Positions 25,945 through 35,217 are shown, counted from the stretch's first letter. The stretch: 43,348 nt of DNA from Lysobacterales bacterium (GCA_027067055.1 JAMOMK010000053.1:1-43348), one strand, 5' to 3'. The notes: generated by a model not told the origin, from the letters alone. Numbers and translations are program-made.

Positions 25945-26590
25945 CAAACAACATATTAGTGAACCTATTAGCGAACAAGCAGTTGTGCTTGTTCATGGCT
26001 TGTGGATGAGCCGCTGGTCTTTTCACTTTATTGCAAAACACCTGACTAACAAAGGCTATAAAGTTTACCGTTTTGGTTATAAAACCACCACACGACCCTT
26101 TGACTTTAACATGCAAAAGCTCCAAGCTTTTGTTAACTCACGTAAAGAAAACACCGTGCATTTAGTTGTGCATTCCATGGGTGGAATTCTATCCATGCGC
26201 TGCCTGCCGATGATTCGAAAATTGGGCAAATTAATCATGCTCGGTTCTCCCATTAATGGCTCACGTACAGCAAAAGCCATGAGTGAAAAAAAATGGGCGC
26301 GCTGGATGCTCAAATATGCAACTGAACCCTTAACTAATGGCGTAGTTAACCCTCAAGTCTTTCGGGAGTCTTATATGATTGCAGGAACATCCAATAGCAT
26401 AGGTATTGCACGATTAGTGACAAAACTCCCTCAGCCTAATGATGGAACCGTCGCACTTGATGAGACCCAAGCCGAATGGATAAACCACCATACAACCGAA
26501 AAAACCAATCACTTTCGTATGCTTTTCCATAGAAAGGTTCAACGAAAAATTGTTAGTTTTTTAACCAAAAAATTGGGCAATGAAAAATAA
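25937..26590 (+). CDS. Alpha/beta hydrolase (lipase-like)
   Basis: The 217-residue protein has the alpha/beta hydrolase fold: [17 protein letters not shown] near the start (oxyanion strand), the nucleophile elbow VVHSMGG with Ser near residue 84, and a probable catalytic His in [10 protein letters not shown] near 199. It resembles small PGAP1/triacylglycerol-lipase-like proteins of unknown substrate. No signal peptide is seen. I start it at the ATG at 25937, which overlaps the aspS stop by 8 bases; a TTG at 25913 in the same frame would add eight residues. It likely shares the aspS transcript. Confidence 0.8.
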   Translation: MNNKQHISEPISEQAVVLVHGLWMSRWSFHFIAKHLTNKGYKVYRFGYKTTTRPFDFNMQKLQAFVNSRKENTVHLVVHSMGGILSMRCLPMIRKLGKLIMLGSPINGSRTAKAMSEKKWARWMLKYATEPLTNGVVNPQVFRESYMIAGTSNSIGIARLVTKLPQPNDGTVALDETQAEWINHHTTEKTNHFRMLFHRKVQRKIVSFLTKKLGNEK

Positions 26591-26648
26591 CAAAGCAAAA
26601 CACAAAATAGACTAAAACTTGACTTCATTAATAATTAATCTTATAAGA

Positions 26649-26811
26649 CCCAAATCCCGATATAGAAAGTACGATGATAGCACAAGTCCTTAATGCACCT
26701 AGAAAACCCAGAAAAAGCTTCATCACCAATGAGGTGACTTTAGTTTTTCTTGATTTCCTATGCACATCCGTTACTTGCACTCTCAAACGCATTTCTATAT
26801 CGGGATTTGGG
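26649..26811. mobile_element. 163-bp MITE-like hairpin element, copy 2
   Basis: This copy has the same 20-bp perfect terminal inverted repeats and the same length as the element at 2187-2349, with about four substitutions. The target duplication here is TAAGA (26644-26648 and 26812-26816), different in sequence from copy 1, which shows independent insertion with 5-bp duplication. The right-hand duplication ends on the first base of the ATG of the next small gene. Confidence 0.87.
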
Positions 26812-26815
26812 TAAG

Positions 26816-27145
26816 ATGAAAATGTTTTATACTGTATCTTCACATTTCGTTAAAAAATACAATTTATCACAACTTGTTTCTTACGTGTTTATATTGTCTT
26901 TTGTGTATCTACAGTTTAATAATTTTACCTTTGAGAATAATCCAATTCAAAATGAAGCTGAGGACTTTTATGAATTAAACCTTGAGTTTAATGACAATGA
27001 TGATAACAATGATTCAAGCTCATGCACACTTGCAACCTTTAGCCTAACTCATTTATCTTTTATCAATTTTACAGCCGATGTAGAAGCTGCTCTTTTACAT
27101 ACCCAGTCTTTCCAGTATTCATCCCGCGCTCCTCCAATAACCTAA
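26816..27145 (+). CDS. Small exported/membrane protein, unknown function
   Basis: The ATG at 26816 gives 109 residues, with a second ATG two codons on. A hydrophobic segment (about residues 19-33) could be a signal or anchor. It is followed by an acidic Asp/Asn-rich stretch (about 50-69) and a C-terminal end SSRAPPIT. The general design, a small exported protein ending in RAPP-like residues, is seen in short proteins near metal-related genes, but I do not assign a family. A MITE is inserted directly at the start codon, so the original promoter and ribosome-binding site have been displaced. The longer frame from 26750 is coded partly by the MITE and is unlikely. Confidence 0.45.
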   Translation: MKMFYTVSSHFVKKYNLSQLVSYVFILSFVYLQFNNFTFENNPIQNEAEDFYELNLEFNDNDDNNDSSSCTLATFSLTHLSFINFTADVEAALLHTQSFQYSSRAPPIT

Positions 27146-27256
27146 CATTTATTTATAGATTTTAAACTCTGCTAAAAGTGATTGCCGGAGATTTTATATT
27201 TCCTATTATTTTATCAGGGCAGGCGAATATTATCATTTCTTAATGAGTGTGTTGTT

Positions 27257-28753
27257 ATGGACTATCCAAGTATTGTAATTTCAAAAAAACAAACTAAACC
27301 AAAATTTAGTCGTACAGTTCTACGTATAATTGGTTTGTTATTAATTATTTCCAGCCTTATTATGGTGCCACCAATTATTGTTGGTTATATCTACCAAGAT
27401 GGTGATATTAGTCCATTTATTGGTGGTTTTGCAACATTGTTTAGTTTTGGAAGTGCTTTATTATTCACCTATAGAAGTGCTAAATCTGATTTAAAAATTC
27501 GCAGTGGCTTTATTGTTGTGGGTTTATCTTGGTTAATTATTGGAGCAAGCTGTGCCATTCCACTTTACTTCTCACATTCTCTTAACTTGTCTTTAACTGA
27601 TGCCATTTTTGAGTCTGTTTCTGCCCTAACAACAACGGGTGCAACCATCATTAATCACTTGGATGAGCTGCCTCATTCACTGCTTTTTTATCGTCAACTA
27701 CTGCAATGGTTAGGCGGCATGGGAATTATTGTTTTGGCTATTGCTATTTTGCCCATGTTAAGAATCGGTGGCATGCAGATGTTTAAAGCCGAAACACCAG
27801 GTCCCATGAAAGACAATAAACTAACTCCACGCATTACCGAAACTGCCAAATCACTGTGGTATTTATATTTAGGCATTACTTTACTTTGTGCTTTAGCATT
27901 TTATATGGCTGGTATGAATGGATTTGATGCTATTGGTCATGCATTTTCCACTCTTTCTACCGGTGGCATGTCAACTCATGATGATTCCATGGCCTATTTT
28001 GATAATTCATTGATTGAATTTATTGCCATGATGTTTATGTTTATTGCTGGCATTAACTTTAGTTCGCACTTTATTGCTTGGCGTGCTGCATCACTCAAAC
28101 CTTATCTTAATGACATTGAAATCGGAACCTATGCAGGTATTGTGTTGACCTCTATTGTGTTGATTGTTCTCATTTTACTAAGCAATGACTATTATCCTAG
28201 TTTATATGAGTCAATTAGACACACATCGTTTCAAGTCATTTCTATGATTACGACCACTGGTTTTACTACTAATGATGTTAGCCAAATGCCGACTCTAGTA
28301 CCATTTTTACTTATCTTACTTGGCACAATGGGTGCTTGTGCTGGCTCAACTTCTGGTGGTATCAAAATGATAAGAATTGTCTTACTCAATAAGCTTAGTA
28401 TGCGAGAGTTGTATCGCCTAATCCACCCTCATGGTCAGTTTATTGTCAAACTTGATGGCAAAATAGTCAATTACCGTGTTTTGGATTCTGTTTCTGCCTT
28501 TATGCTGCAATTTATATTTATCCTAACAATATTTACCATGGCTTTACTATTTTTCGGTGAAGATTTAACAACCGCTGGGACTTCTGTTTTATCATCAGTT
28601 GCCAATATTGGACCTGCATTAGGAACAACTCATGTTAATTATGCCAATTTAGCAGATGGGAGTAAATGGACTCTATCCTTGGCGATGATATTTGGTCGAT
28701 TAGAAATATTTACTCTTTTTGTCTTATTGATTCCCTCATATTGGGAAAGTTAA
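27257..28753 (+). CDS. trkH: TrkH-type potassium uptake protein, paralog 1
   Basis: This is the inner-membrane potassium-translocating subunit of the Trk system, normally gated by TrkA on the cytoplasmic side. With the ATG at 27257 the protein has 498 residues, the same length as its tandem paralog. Four pore-loop repeats with conserved Gly are visible: TTTGAT, STGGMST, TTTGFTT and NIGPAL. The long conserved block LQWLGGMGIIVLAIAILP follows the first loop. A TTG start at 27182 would add 25 residues that have no counterpart in the paralog. No trkA is in the window. The two copies are 64 bases apart. Confidence 0.92.
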   Translation: MDYPSIVISKKQTKPKFSRTVLRIIGLLLIISSLIMVPPIIVGYIYQDGDISPFIGGFATLFSFGSALLFTYRSAKSDLKIRSGFIVVGLSWLIIGASCAIPLYFSHSLNLSLTDAIFESVSALTTTGATIINHLDELPHSLLFYRQLLQWLGGMGIIVLAIAILPMLRIGGMQMFKAETPGPMKDNKLTPRITETAKSLWYLYLGITLLCALAFYMAGMNGFDAIGHAFSTLSTGGMSTHDDSMAYFDNSLIEFIAMMFMFIAGINFSSHFIAWRAASLKPYLNDIEIGTYAGIVLTSIVLIVLILLSNDYYPSLYESIRHTSFQVISMITTTGFTTNDVSQMPTLVPFLLILLGTMGACAGSTSGGIKMIRIVLLNKLSMRELYRLIHPHGQFIVKLDGKIVNYRVLDSVSAFMLQFIFILTIFTMALLFFGEDLTTAGTSVLSSVANIGPALGTTHVNYANLADGSKWTLSLAMIFGRLEIFTLFVLLIPSYWES

Positions 28754-28783
28754 GGAGTCATGCTGTTGCAAGGTTAATATTAC

Positions 28784-28811
28784 TTGTACCAACTCTGGTT
28801 TTTTATATAAT
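28784..28811 (+). promoter_or_regulatory. Candidate promoter of trkH paralog 2
   Basis: TTGTAC (28784-28789) and TATAAT (28806-28811) are 16 bases apart. The predicted start falls on or next to the ATG at 28818, and there is no ribosome-binding site before that ATG, so the message could be leaderless. Confidence 0.4.
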
Positions 28812-28817
28812 GGTCAG

Positions 28818-30314
28818 ATGCAGAGTTCTTCACAATTTAATGCACAACAAAGTAATAATTCAACTTTTGGGAAAGTAGTCCTAAGAATTGTTGGCTTGTT
28901 GCTTACAATCGCAAGTTTATTTATGTTGCCGCCTATTTTAATTGGTTTTATCTATCAAGATGGCGATGTAAAACCCTTTATTCAAGGCTTTTTGACATTG
29001 ATTTTGTTGGGTTCATGCCTGCTTTATTTTTTTAGAAAAGCCAGAAGTGACTTAAATATTAGAAGTGGCTTTATAGTTGTAGGTCTTTCATGGATTATAC
29101 TCGGAATAAGTGGAGCAATCCCACTGTACTTTGATACCACTCTCAATCTATCTTTGGCTGACTCAATTTTTGAATCTGTTTCTGCTTTGACAACCACTGG
29201 TGCTACTATAATTACCCATTTGGATGATTTACCTCACTCTGTATTGTTTTATCGCCAACTGCTCCAATGGCTTGGTGGTATGGGAATTATTGTTTTGGCT
29301 ATTGCTATCTTGCCAATGCTGCGCATTGGTGGCATGCAGATGTTCAAAGCCGAAACACCAGGCCCAATGAAAGATAACAAATTGACACCACGTGTAACAG
29401 AAACAGCAAAGATGTTATGGTATATTTACCTAGGTCTCACTGTTATTTGTGCACTGGCTTATTTTATGGCTGGGATGAATCTATTTGATGCTGTATCTCA
29501 TGCTTTTTCTACCTTAGCTACCGGTGGCATGTCTACTCACAACGATTCCATTGCCTACTTCAACAATCCATTAATTGAATTGATTTGCATGGTTTTTATG
29601 ATTATAGCAGGAATTAACTTTGCCTCTCACTTTATTGCTTGGCGAAGTGCTTCAATGAAAGTTTACCTAAAAGATACCGAAATCAAAGTGTACATAAGTA
29701 TTATGATTGCGGCACTTGCAATGACTTCATTGGTCTTAATTATCAACAACTCCTACCCGTCTCTTTACGAATCTATCCGTCATGCTTCTTTCCAAGTGGT
29801 TGCCATGGTAACTAACACTGGGTTCTCTACAGCAAACATCAGCACTATGCCAGTTATGCTACCCTTATTTCTACTGTTATTAGGTTCTATAGGAGCCTGT
29901 GCAGGCTCAACCTCAGGAGGTTTGAAACTAATCAGATTAATATTGTTATACAAACTCAGCATTCGTGAGTTTTATCGCTTAATTCACCCGCATGGAAAGT
30001 TTATAATTAAACTTGATGACAAAACAGTCAATTACCGTGTACTCGATTCAGTTTCTGCTTTCATCTTACAATTTATGTTTTTATTAGCTGTCTTCACACT
30101 AATATTAATGACTTTTGGTGAAGATGTATTGACCTCTTCCACCACGGCATTATCAGCACTTGCAAATTTAGGTCCGGCACTTGGTGATGCAAGTTCGAAC
30201 TATGCCAGCTTAAATGACAGCAGTAAATGGCTTTTATCTTTAGTTATGGTTTTTGGTCGCCTGGAAATTTTCACTATCTTTATACTATTTATTCCAGCTT
30301 ATTGGGAAGGGTAA
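28818..30314 (+). CDS. trkH: TrkH-type potassium uptake protein, paralog 2
   Basis: This is a second TrkH of 498 residues, clearly a tandem duplicate of the gene before it; identity by eye is well over half, with the LQWLGGMGIIVLAIAILPML block and the following 30 residues almost unchanged. Pore-loop residues differ in detail: ATGGMST for STGGMST, TNTGFST for TTTGFTT and NLGPAL for NIGPAL. The key glycines remain, so it should conduct K+, perhaps with altered affinity or ion choice. It may have its own promoter inside the 64-base gap. A bidirectional terminator follows. Confidence 0.92.
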   Translation: MQSSSQFNAQQSNNSTFGKVVLRIVGLLLTIASLFMLPPILIGFIYQDGDVKPFIQGFLTLILLGSCLLYFFRKARSDLNIRSGFIVVGLSWIILGISGAIPLYFDTTLNLSLADSIFESVSALTTTGATIITHLDDLPHSVLFYRQLLQWLGGMGIIVLAIAILPMLRIGGMQMFKAETPGPMKDNKLTPRVTETAKMLWYIYLGLTVICALAYFMAGMNLFDAVSHAFSTLATGGMSTHNDSIAYFNNPLIELICMVFMIIAGINFASHFIAWRSASMKVYLKDTEIKVYISIMIAALAMTSLVLIINNSYPSLYESIRHASFQVVAMVTNTGFSTANISTMPVMLPLFLLLLGSIGACAGSTSGGLKLIRLILLYKLSIREFYRLIHPHGKFIIKLDDKTVNYRVLDSVSAFILQFMFLLAVFTLILMTFGEDVLTSSTTALSALANLGPALGDASSNYASLNDSSKWLLSLVMVFGRLEIFTIFILFIPAYWEG

Positions 30315-30346
30315 TCCTGAAAATATGTTATAACTTTTGTAGACAC

Positions 30347-30379
30347 AAAAAAGCCATGAGTTAAAACTCATGGCTTTTT
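30347..30379. terminator. Bidirectional terminator
   Basis: GCCATGAGTT (30353-30362) pairs with AACTCATGGC (30365-30374), flanked by a run of As on the left and Ts on the right, so it works on both strands. It serves the convergent trkH paralog 2 and the phasin gene. Confidence 0.9.
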
Positions 30380-30399
30380 ACTTTCATTCACTCTAGTTT

Positions 30400-31026
30400 T
30401 TATTTCTTCGTTACTTTTTTAGCGACAGCTGTTGTTTTCTTAGTCACTTTCTTTGCGACTTTTTTTACAGCAGGTGCTTTTTTTGTGACTTTTTTAGCAA
30501 CTTTCTTTACTACTTTTTTGGCAGCTGTTGCTGCTTTTTTTGGAGTAGGTGTTTTTTTAGTTACTTTTTTTGCAACAGTTTTAACATCTGCTACATAATT
30601 TCCTGTTAATTTTGAAACTTCAGTTGCTAATGTTTCAATCTTATCAAGTAAAGCTGAAATTTCAGCAGAAGATGGAATATCTAGTTTTGCTAATACTTTT
30701 TCTACACGTGTTTCAAAAATATTTTCTAACTTGTCCCAACTTCTTGATGCTTTGTTTGTTACTTTTCCAACATTGTCTTTCACTTCTTTAGTTGCAGTTT
30801 GGGTCGTTTTTTTAATAATTTTTTCAACACCTTTGCCTTCATCAACTAATTTATTGAATATTTTAACTCCTTCTTGTTGAGCTTTAGCAAATGCACCTAA
30901 TCCTGCTAACCAAATCTCATTGGCAGAACCCATAATGTTTTCTGCTACATTAGCTTTGTGAGCTGAAGTTTTAGGAGCTGTCTTTTTTACAGTTGCTTTC
31001 TTTTTTAATGTTTTTTTAATCGCCAT
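30400..31026 (-). CDS. Phasin family protein with lysine-rich tail
   Basis: The 208-residue protein resembles PhaF/PhaI-type granule-associated proteins. A basic start is followed by a phasin domain (about residues 28-145, beginning IMGSANEIWLAGLGAFAKAQQEGVKIF). The histone H1-like tail (about 150-208) consists of Lys-Lys-Val/Ala-Thr-Lys repeats. PhaF-type proteins coat polyhydroxyalkanoate granules and their tails bind DNA, helping to distribute granules. No PHA synthase gene is in the window, so a role in PHA storage here is inferred from the family only. Single gene. Confidence 0.85.
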   Translation of the reverse strand: MAIKKTLKKKATVKKTAPKTSAHKANVAENIMGSANEIWLAGLGAFAKAQQEGVKIFNKLVDEGKGVEKIIKKTTQTATKEVKDNVGKVTNKASRSWDKLENIFETRVEKVLAKLDIPSSAEISALLDKIETLATEVSKLTGNYVADVKTVAKKVTKKTPTPKKAATAAKKVVKKVAKKVTKKAPAVKKVAKKVTKKTTAVAKKVTKK

Positions 31027-31118
31027 GATTTTTTCCTCGTTAAGTTATGGTGCCCATTTAAAAGGGTTTGTCTAGAGCAAACACACTAATAGCTATATTT
31101 TATTAAATTTTCATCTAA

Positions 31119-32006
31119 TTAATCTAATAACCAACCAATTATTTCGGTTAATACATCGCCCTTGCGTGAAATATCATAAGGCGTATTATGACTATAGTTA
31201 CTGTCAACAATTGGAGCTTTCTTTTTTCGCTTACTCTCTCGCTTAGCTATTCGTGCTGCTTTTTCTTGATGCTTTAACAACAAACCAGAACGGATAAATT
31301 CTAATATCTCATCTAATTCATGAATATCAAACCACATGCCATGTTTGTGGCACACATCCACAACAACCCCACTCGACCCAGCGTAGTTTTTTCTTTGCAT
31401 GACCACTTCACATTGTGGGCATTTTTTATAAAACTTAGTGGGGTTAATCACTTCATTTTTAGCATAAGAGTTTGGTACAACTTTTTTTGCATGAATCAAT
31501 GTTCCTGATGCCGCTTCTTTTTGTGCTTGTTTTTCTAAATGCCTGAATACACTGGCAGATATCCAGATACCTGCACAACTATCACATTCTTTCAATGTAA
31601 ATACTTGCCCTGGCATTTTGCGTGAATGTAAGTGCTGGCCCTCACAGTTCGGACATGGCATAACTGTTTTTTTATAGTTCAAGTCATCTGAAACAATCGG
31701 AGTTGCACAAGAGTGACAAAATTTAGCTTTTGAACTGATTCGAGTCATGCAGTGTGGACATATTGTATTAAGATCCTGCTCATGCAAGGTAAAGCTTGAA
31801 CCACAGTATCGACAAAATGGCTCATGCTCTTTTCCTCGTGCTCCTCCACATGATGAACAACGAACAACCGCCGCATCATGAATTTTTACTGACGGCACCT
31901 CAAGTAAGTTGCCACAAAAACAGGCGAATTTTTCTCCTATGCGTTTATCGTGAACTTTATATTGATGTTGGCACTTGTCACACTGGACAATAATTTTAGT
32001 CTTCAT
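31119..32006 (-). CDS. Multi-zinc-ribbon protein (zf-TFIIB type)
   Basis: The 295-residue protein has a series of CxxC pairs. Starting at the N-terminus there is VQCDKC...FACFC, then VRCSSCGG...CRYCGS, then ICPHC...FCHSC. Two longer zf-TFIIB-like modules follow: PCPNCEG...ECDSCAGIWIS (about 117-151) and KCPQC...VCHKHGMWFDIHELDEI (about 195-234). The last part is basic (KRESKRKKK) and may bind nucleic acid. No enzyme motif or membrane segment is seen. Function is unknown. The start overlaps the end of ybeY by 11 bases, so it probably shares that transcript. Confidence 0.65.
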   Translation of the reverse strand: MKTKIIVQCDKCQHQYKVHDKRIGEKFACFCGNLLEVPSVKIHDAAVVRCSSCGGARGKEHEPFCRYCGSSFTLHEQDLNTICPHCMTRISSKAKFCHSCATPIVSDDLNYKKTVMPCPNCEGQHLHSRKMPGQVFTLKECDSCAGIWISASVFRHLEKQAQKEAASGTLIHAKKVVPNSYAKNEVINPTKFYKKCPQCEVVMQRKNYAGSSGVVVDVCHKHGMWFDIHELDEILEFIRSGLLLKHQEKAARIAKRESKRKKKAPIVDSNYSHNTPYDISRKGDVLTEIIGWLLD

Positions 32007-32448
32007 AGGGGTTTGGTATATTTAGTCTTTGTAATAATTTTATCTCCAGACTCTCCATTTTATCAGCTTCTTCATCTTTAATATGGTCGTAACCTAACAA
32101 ATGTAAAACTCCATGAATCGTTAGATGCGCCCAATGATGCATTATTGCTTTTCCTTGCTCATTAGCCTCAGCTTCAACTAGTGGTGCACAAATAGCTAAG
32201 TCACCAATCAAGTCTTCTTCAACATCTTCGGGAATCTCTAATGCAAAAGACAGCACATTGGTTGATTTATCTTTTCCCCGATAGGTTTTATTTAATTCTT
32301 GAGACAATTGCTCATCAACTATTTCAATACTGACTTGAAAAAACTCACCATGAGACTCAATCACTGTTTCAACCCATAAATCAAATTGTTCTATGCTTGG
32401 TGATTCAAATGCTGTTTCATTATTTAGTAATACTGGGATAAATTTCAT
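31996..32448 (-). CDS. ybeY: Endoribonuclease YbeY
   Basis: YbeY is a metal-dependent endoribonuclease needed for 16S rRNA 3'-end maturation and late 70S quality control. The 150-residue protein carries the diagnostic zinc motif HLTIHGVLHLLGYDH (about residues 107-121) and the earlier conserved block YRGKDKSTNVLSFA (about 55-68). Its usual phoH, ybeX and lnt neighbours are absent; instead it overlaps the zinc-ribbon gene. Confidence 0.94.
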   Translation of the reverse strand: MKFIPVLLNNETAFESPSIEQFDLWVETVIESHGEFFQVSIEIVDEQLSQELNKTYRGKDKSTNVLSFALEIPEDVEEDLIGDLAICAPLVEAEANEQGKAIMHHWAHLTIHGVLHLLGYDHIKDEEADKMESLEIKLLQRLNIPNPYED

Positions 32449-32558
32449 GCCTTTATTGTAGCATTTTTTAACAAAAGTTTACCATTTTACTTCATTACAA
32501 AGGCATAATCTTAGTCAATGAAATGTTATAATTAATCAACTTACAATGCACTTTATTT

Positions 32559-34340
32559 ATGTCAAAGCAGTTTATATATGGTAATTCAATCAAAATCAAA
32601 AGATTAAACTTAGCTTTTAGCACTCTCAATTTTGCCAATATTGGTCAATTTATTTCTGGACTAGTCTTAGTCTACTTCCTTAAAGATATGATTGATAATC
32701 ACACGTTGATTTATTGGTTTTCTGGATTGCTCATTTCTGTTTCTTTCGGCTTTAGCTTGCGATATTATTTTAATTCTCAATTTGATGCAAACGAAACTAG
32801 TCTAAAAAAATGGGAAGATTATTTCCTAATGGCTGTTTTTTTATCGGCATTAGTTTGGGGCTCTGCTGGTATTTTATTATTTACAAATAATTCACTAATT
32901 CATCAATTTTACCTAGAAATCTTACTGCTTGGCGTTGTTTCTGCTTCATTAAGTTTTCTTACTTGCTATTTGCGCGCAAGCTACCTTTTTATAATTTTGA
33001 CCTTATGCCCTCTTGCTTTCCATGCTTTTTTACTCAACACTGAAAACTCAACTGTTTTAACCGTTTTCATACTCACTTACTTAATCAGCGCATTGATTGG
33101 CGCTCACAAATTTAATAAATTTATTTTAGAGAACCTCAAGCTAAGCTTTGAAAGCAACCTTCAAGGAAAAAAAATCAATGAAAGTGAACAAAAGTTTAAG
33201 GCTCTATATAAACAAGCTGAACAGGCCAGTCAAGCTAAGTCTGTATTTCTTGCTAATATGAGTCACGAAATTCGAACGCCTATGAATGGTGTTATTGGCA
33301 ACACTAGTATGTTATTACTTAATCCGTTATCTCAAGATCAAAAACAACGTGCCCGTGCTATTAAAAGCAGTGCCGATTCAATGCTTTCTTTAATCAATGA
33401 TATCTTGGATTTTTCAAAAATTGAAGCTGGCATGTTACATGTCGAACACCATGATTTTGACTTTAACAATTTTATAGATGACTTTGCATCTTCAATTCTC
33501 AATAGTGTTCATGCAAAAAGCTTGAGTTTCACTTGTATCGTTAATCCTGAATTGAAACGCTGGTTTAAAGGTGACTCCAATAGAATTAGACAAATCTTGT
33601 ATAACTTAGTCAATAATTCAATCAAATTTACCGAACAAGGGGGCATTACCATTGAGTGCACTCCATCCTATAGTAACTCCATTTACACCATTATTAAATT
33701 TCAAATCACTGATACAGGTATTGGCGTGAATACTAACCTACAAAAAGATTTATTCAATCGATTTAGCCAAGCAGATGGCTCCACAACACGTAAATTTGGG
33801 GGGACAGGGCTGGGTTTAAGTATTTGTAAACAATTGACAGAGATAATGGGAGGTGAAATTAAGTTCATACCTCTTCCTGAAAAAGGCTGTCGTATTGCTT
33901 TCACCATTAGGCTAATTAAGATCAAAAAGCCTAAAAATATTTCATCCATTGATAAGAATAATTTTACTTCTGCTAATGCAAAGATTTTAGTTGTTGAAGA
34001 TAATACGACCAACCAAATTATTGTCAAAGATATGCTTGAGATACTCAACAATAAAGTTGACATTGCTACAAATGGCAAAGAGGCGATTACCTGTCTCAAA
34101 AGAAACAGATACGACTTAGTGTTTATGGACTGCCATATGCCAATAATGGATGGGTATCAAGCAACTACCGAAATACGTGGATTTTCAGCATCAGAACTCA
34201 ACTATAACATTCCAATTATCGCTATGACGGCAAGTGCTATGAGCGGTGATAGGGAAAAATGTTTACGCTCTGGAATGAGTGATTATATAACCAAACCCAT
34301 AGAACTCTCTATTATTCAGCAAAACTACAACAATGGATAA
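32559..34340 (+). CDS. Hybrid sensor histidine kinase, truncated by frameshift
   Basis: The 593-residue frame has about six membrane helices (1-190), a short coiled linker, a HisKA domain with H236 in FLANMSHEIRTPMNG, an HATPase domain (N box NNSIKF, GTGLGLSI) and a receiver domain (D524 in VFMDCHMPIMDG, K579 in YITKPIELS). It stops abruptly just after the receiver's last helix begins. The -1 frame immediately continues with KLQQWI and an Hpt domain to 34753, so the ancestral protein was probably about 730 residues. One base appears missing in the CAAAAC run near 34320-34324. Typical ArcB/BarA-like tripartite kinases need the Hpt for phosphotransfer. Confidence 0.85.
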   Translation: MSKQFIYGNSIKIKRLNLAFSTLNFANIGQFISGLVLVYFLKDMIDNHTLIYWFSGLLISVSFGFSLRYYFNSQFDANETSLKKWEDYFLMAVFLSALVWGSAGILLFTNNSLIHQFYLEILLLGVVSASLSFLTCYLRASYLFIILTLCPLAFHAFLLNTENSTVLTVFILTYLISALIGAHKFNKFILENLKLSFESNLQGKKINESEQKFKALYKQAEQASQAKSVFLANMSHEIRTPMNGVIGNTSMLLLNPLSQDQKQRARAIKSSADSMLSLINDILDFSKIEAGMLHVEHHDFDFNNFIDDFASSILNSVHAKSLSFTCIVNPELKRWFKGDSNRIRQILYNLVNNSIKFTEQGGITIECTPSYSNSIYTIIKFQITDTGIGVNTNLQKDLFNRFSQADGSTTRKFGGTGLGLSICKQLTEIMGGEIKFIPLPEKGCRIAFTIRLIKIKKPKNISSIDKNNFTSANAKILVVEDNTTNQIIVKDMLEILNNKVDIATNGKEAITCLKRNRYDLVFMDCHMPIMDGYQATTEIRGFSASELNYNIPIIAMTASAMSGDREKCLRSGMSDYITKPIELSIIQQNYNNG

Positions 34341-34753
34341 TAAGCTCGCAAAAACCATCACAAGAAGAAATTCAACAACAACCCAATCAATGTGAAGATT
34401 GGCAACTATTTGACTTTGGTGCTATTAACTCTCGCTTATCAGGAAACCATCTGCTTCTTATTAAAGTTTGTAAAACGTTTATTAGTTCTTCAACTAAGAA
34501 TCTAGAAAGTTTGAGTAATGCCCTAGAACACAAAGACTTAATTAAGCTTGAAAAACTCACACATGGAATCAAAGGAGCCTCTGCCACTGTGGGTTGCACA
34601 ATGTTATTTCATTGTTCAAATAGATTAGAGGCAAGTATTGAAAAGGGTGATTTTTCAGATATAAATTTCTATTTTAAGGAGTTAAAAAAGTGTTTTCACG
34701 ATTCAACTCGAGCTATAAACGATATATTAAACTCATTACCTAATCTAACTTAG
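34322..34753 (+). pseudogene. Hpt domain cut off by frameshift from hybrid kinase
   Basis: Reading in the frame one base back from the kinase gives an uninterrupted extension: KLQQWI completing the receiver helix, a Gln-rich linker, then a histidine phosphotransfer domain with the phosphoacceptor His in KLTHGIKGASATVG. The frame has no good start of its own; the nearest upstream stop is at 34280 and the first usable codon near the Hpt is a TTG at 34511 without a ribosome-binding site. It could be a real mutation, a sequencing error in the A run, or a low-level frameshift. The stop overlaps that of the convergent ybaK gene. Confidence 0.75.
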
Positions 34754-35217
34754 TTACAGATTGCATCAACTCTCGCTTGAGTTAATTCAACTAAAGCATG
34801 AGGTGAAAGCTCTACCTCCAAACCCCTTTGTCCTGCACTAACATATATACTTTCAAATGATTGAGCAGATTCATCAATCACTGTTGTTAATTTTTTCTTC
34901 TGCGCCAATGGGCTAACTCCACCCAATATATACCCTGTGGAACGTAACACTTCATCAACAGCCGCCATAGTCACCTTTTTTGATTGCATTACTTTGGCAA
35001 CTTTTTTCATGCTTAATGTATTTTTCACTGGAATAATAGCAACAGCTAATGTCTTATCTCCAAAAGAAACGATTAAGGTTTTAAATATTTTATTGGAATC
35101 TACACCCATCTTATTGGCAGCTTCTTGCCCATAAGAACCTTCCGTTTCATCGTGTTGGTATTGATGAACTGTGTGCTTTATTTTTTTATTTTTAAGGAGT
35201 TTTATGGCTGGAGTCAT
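34750..35217 (-). CDS. ybaK: Cys-tRNA(Pro)/Cys-tRNA(Cys) deacylase YbaK
   Basis: YbaK clears Cys mischarged on tRNA-Pro. The ATG ending at 35217 gives 155 residues opening MTPAIKLL, which matches the E. coli N-terminus; a start at 35229 would add four residues. Conserved blocks are KIFKTLIVSF, MKKVAKVMQSKKVTMA with its Lys residues, STGYILGGVSPLAQKKKL and YVSAGQRGLEVELSP. It lies 54 bases after rho and may be read from the same transcript. Confidence 0.92.
   Translation of the reverse strand: MTPAIKLLKNKKIKHTVHQYQHDETEGSYGQEAANKMGVDSNKIFKTLIVSFGDKTLAVAIIPVKNTLSMKKVAKVMQSKKVTMAAVDEVLRSTGYILGGVSPLAQKKKLTTVIDESAQSFESIYVSAGQRGLEVELSPHALVELTQARVDAICN

Noticed and set aside
26750-26815. N-terminal extension of the small exported ORF into the MITE
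   Set aside because: These codons come from the mobile element itself, and an ATG lies right after it.
34310-34330. Programmed -1 ribosomal frameshift in the hybrid kinase
   Set aside because: The site reads G CAA AAC, which does not fit the X XXY YYZ slippery pattern, so a lost base is the simpler reading; not fully excluded.
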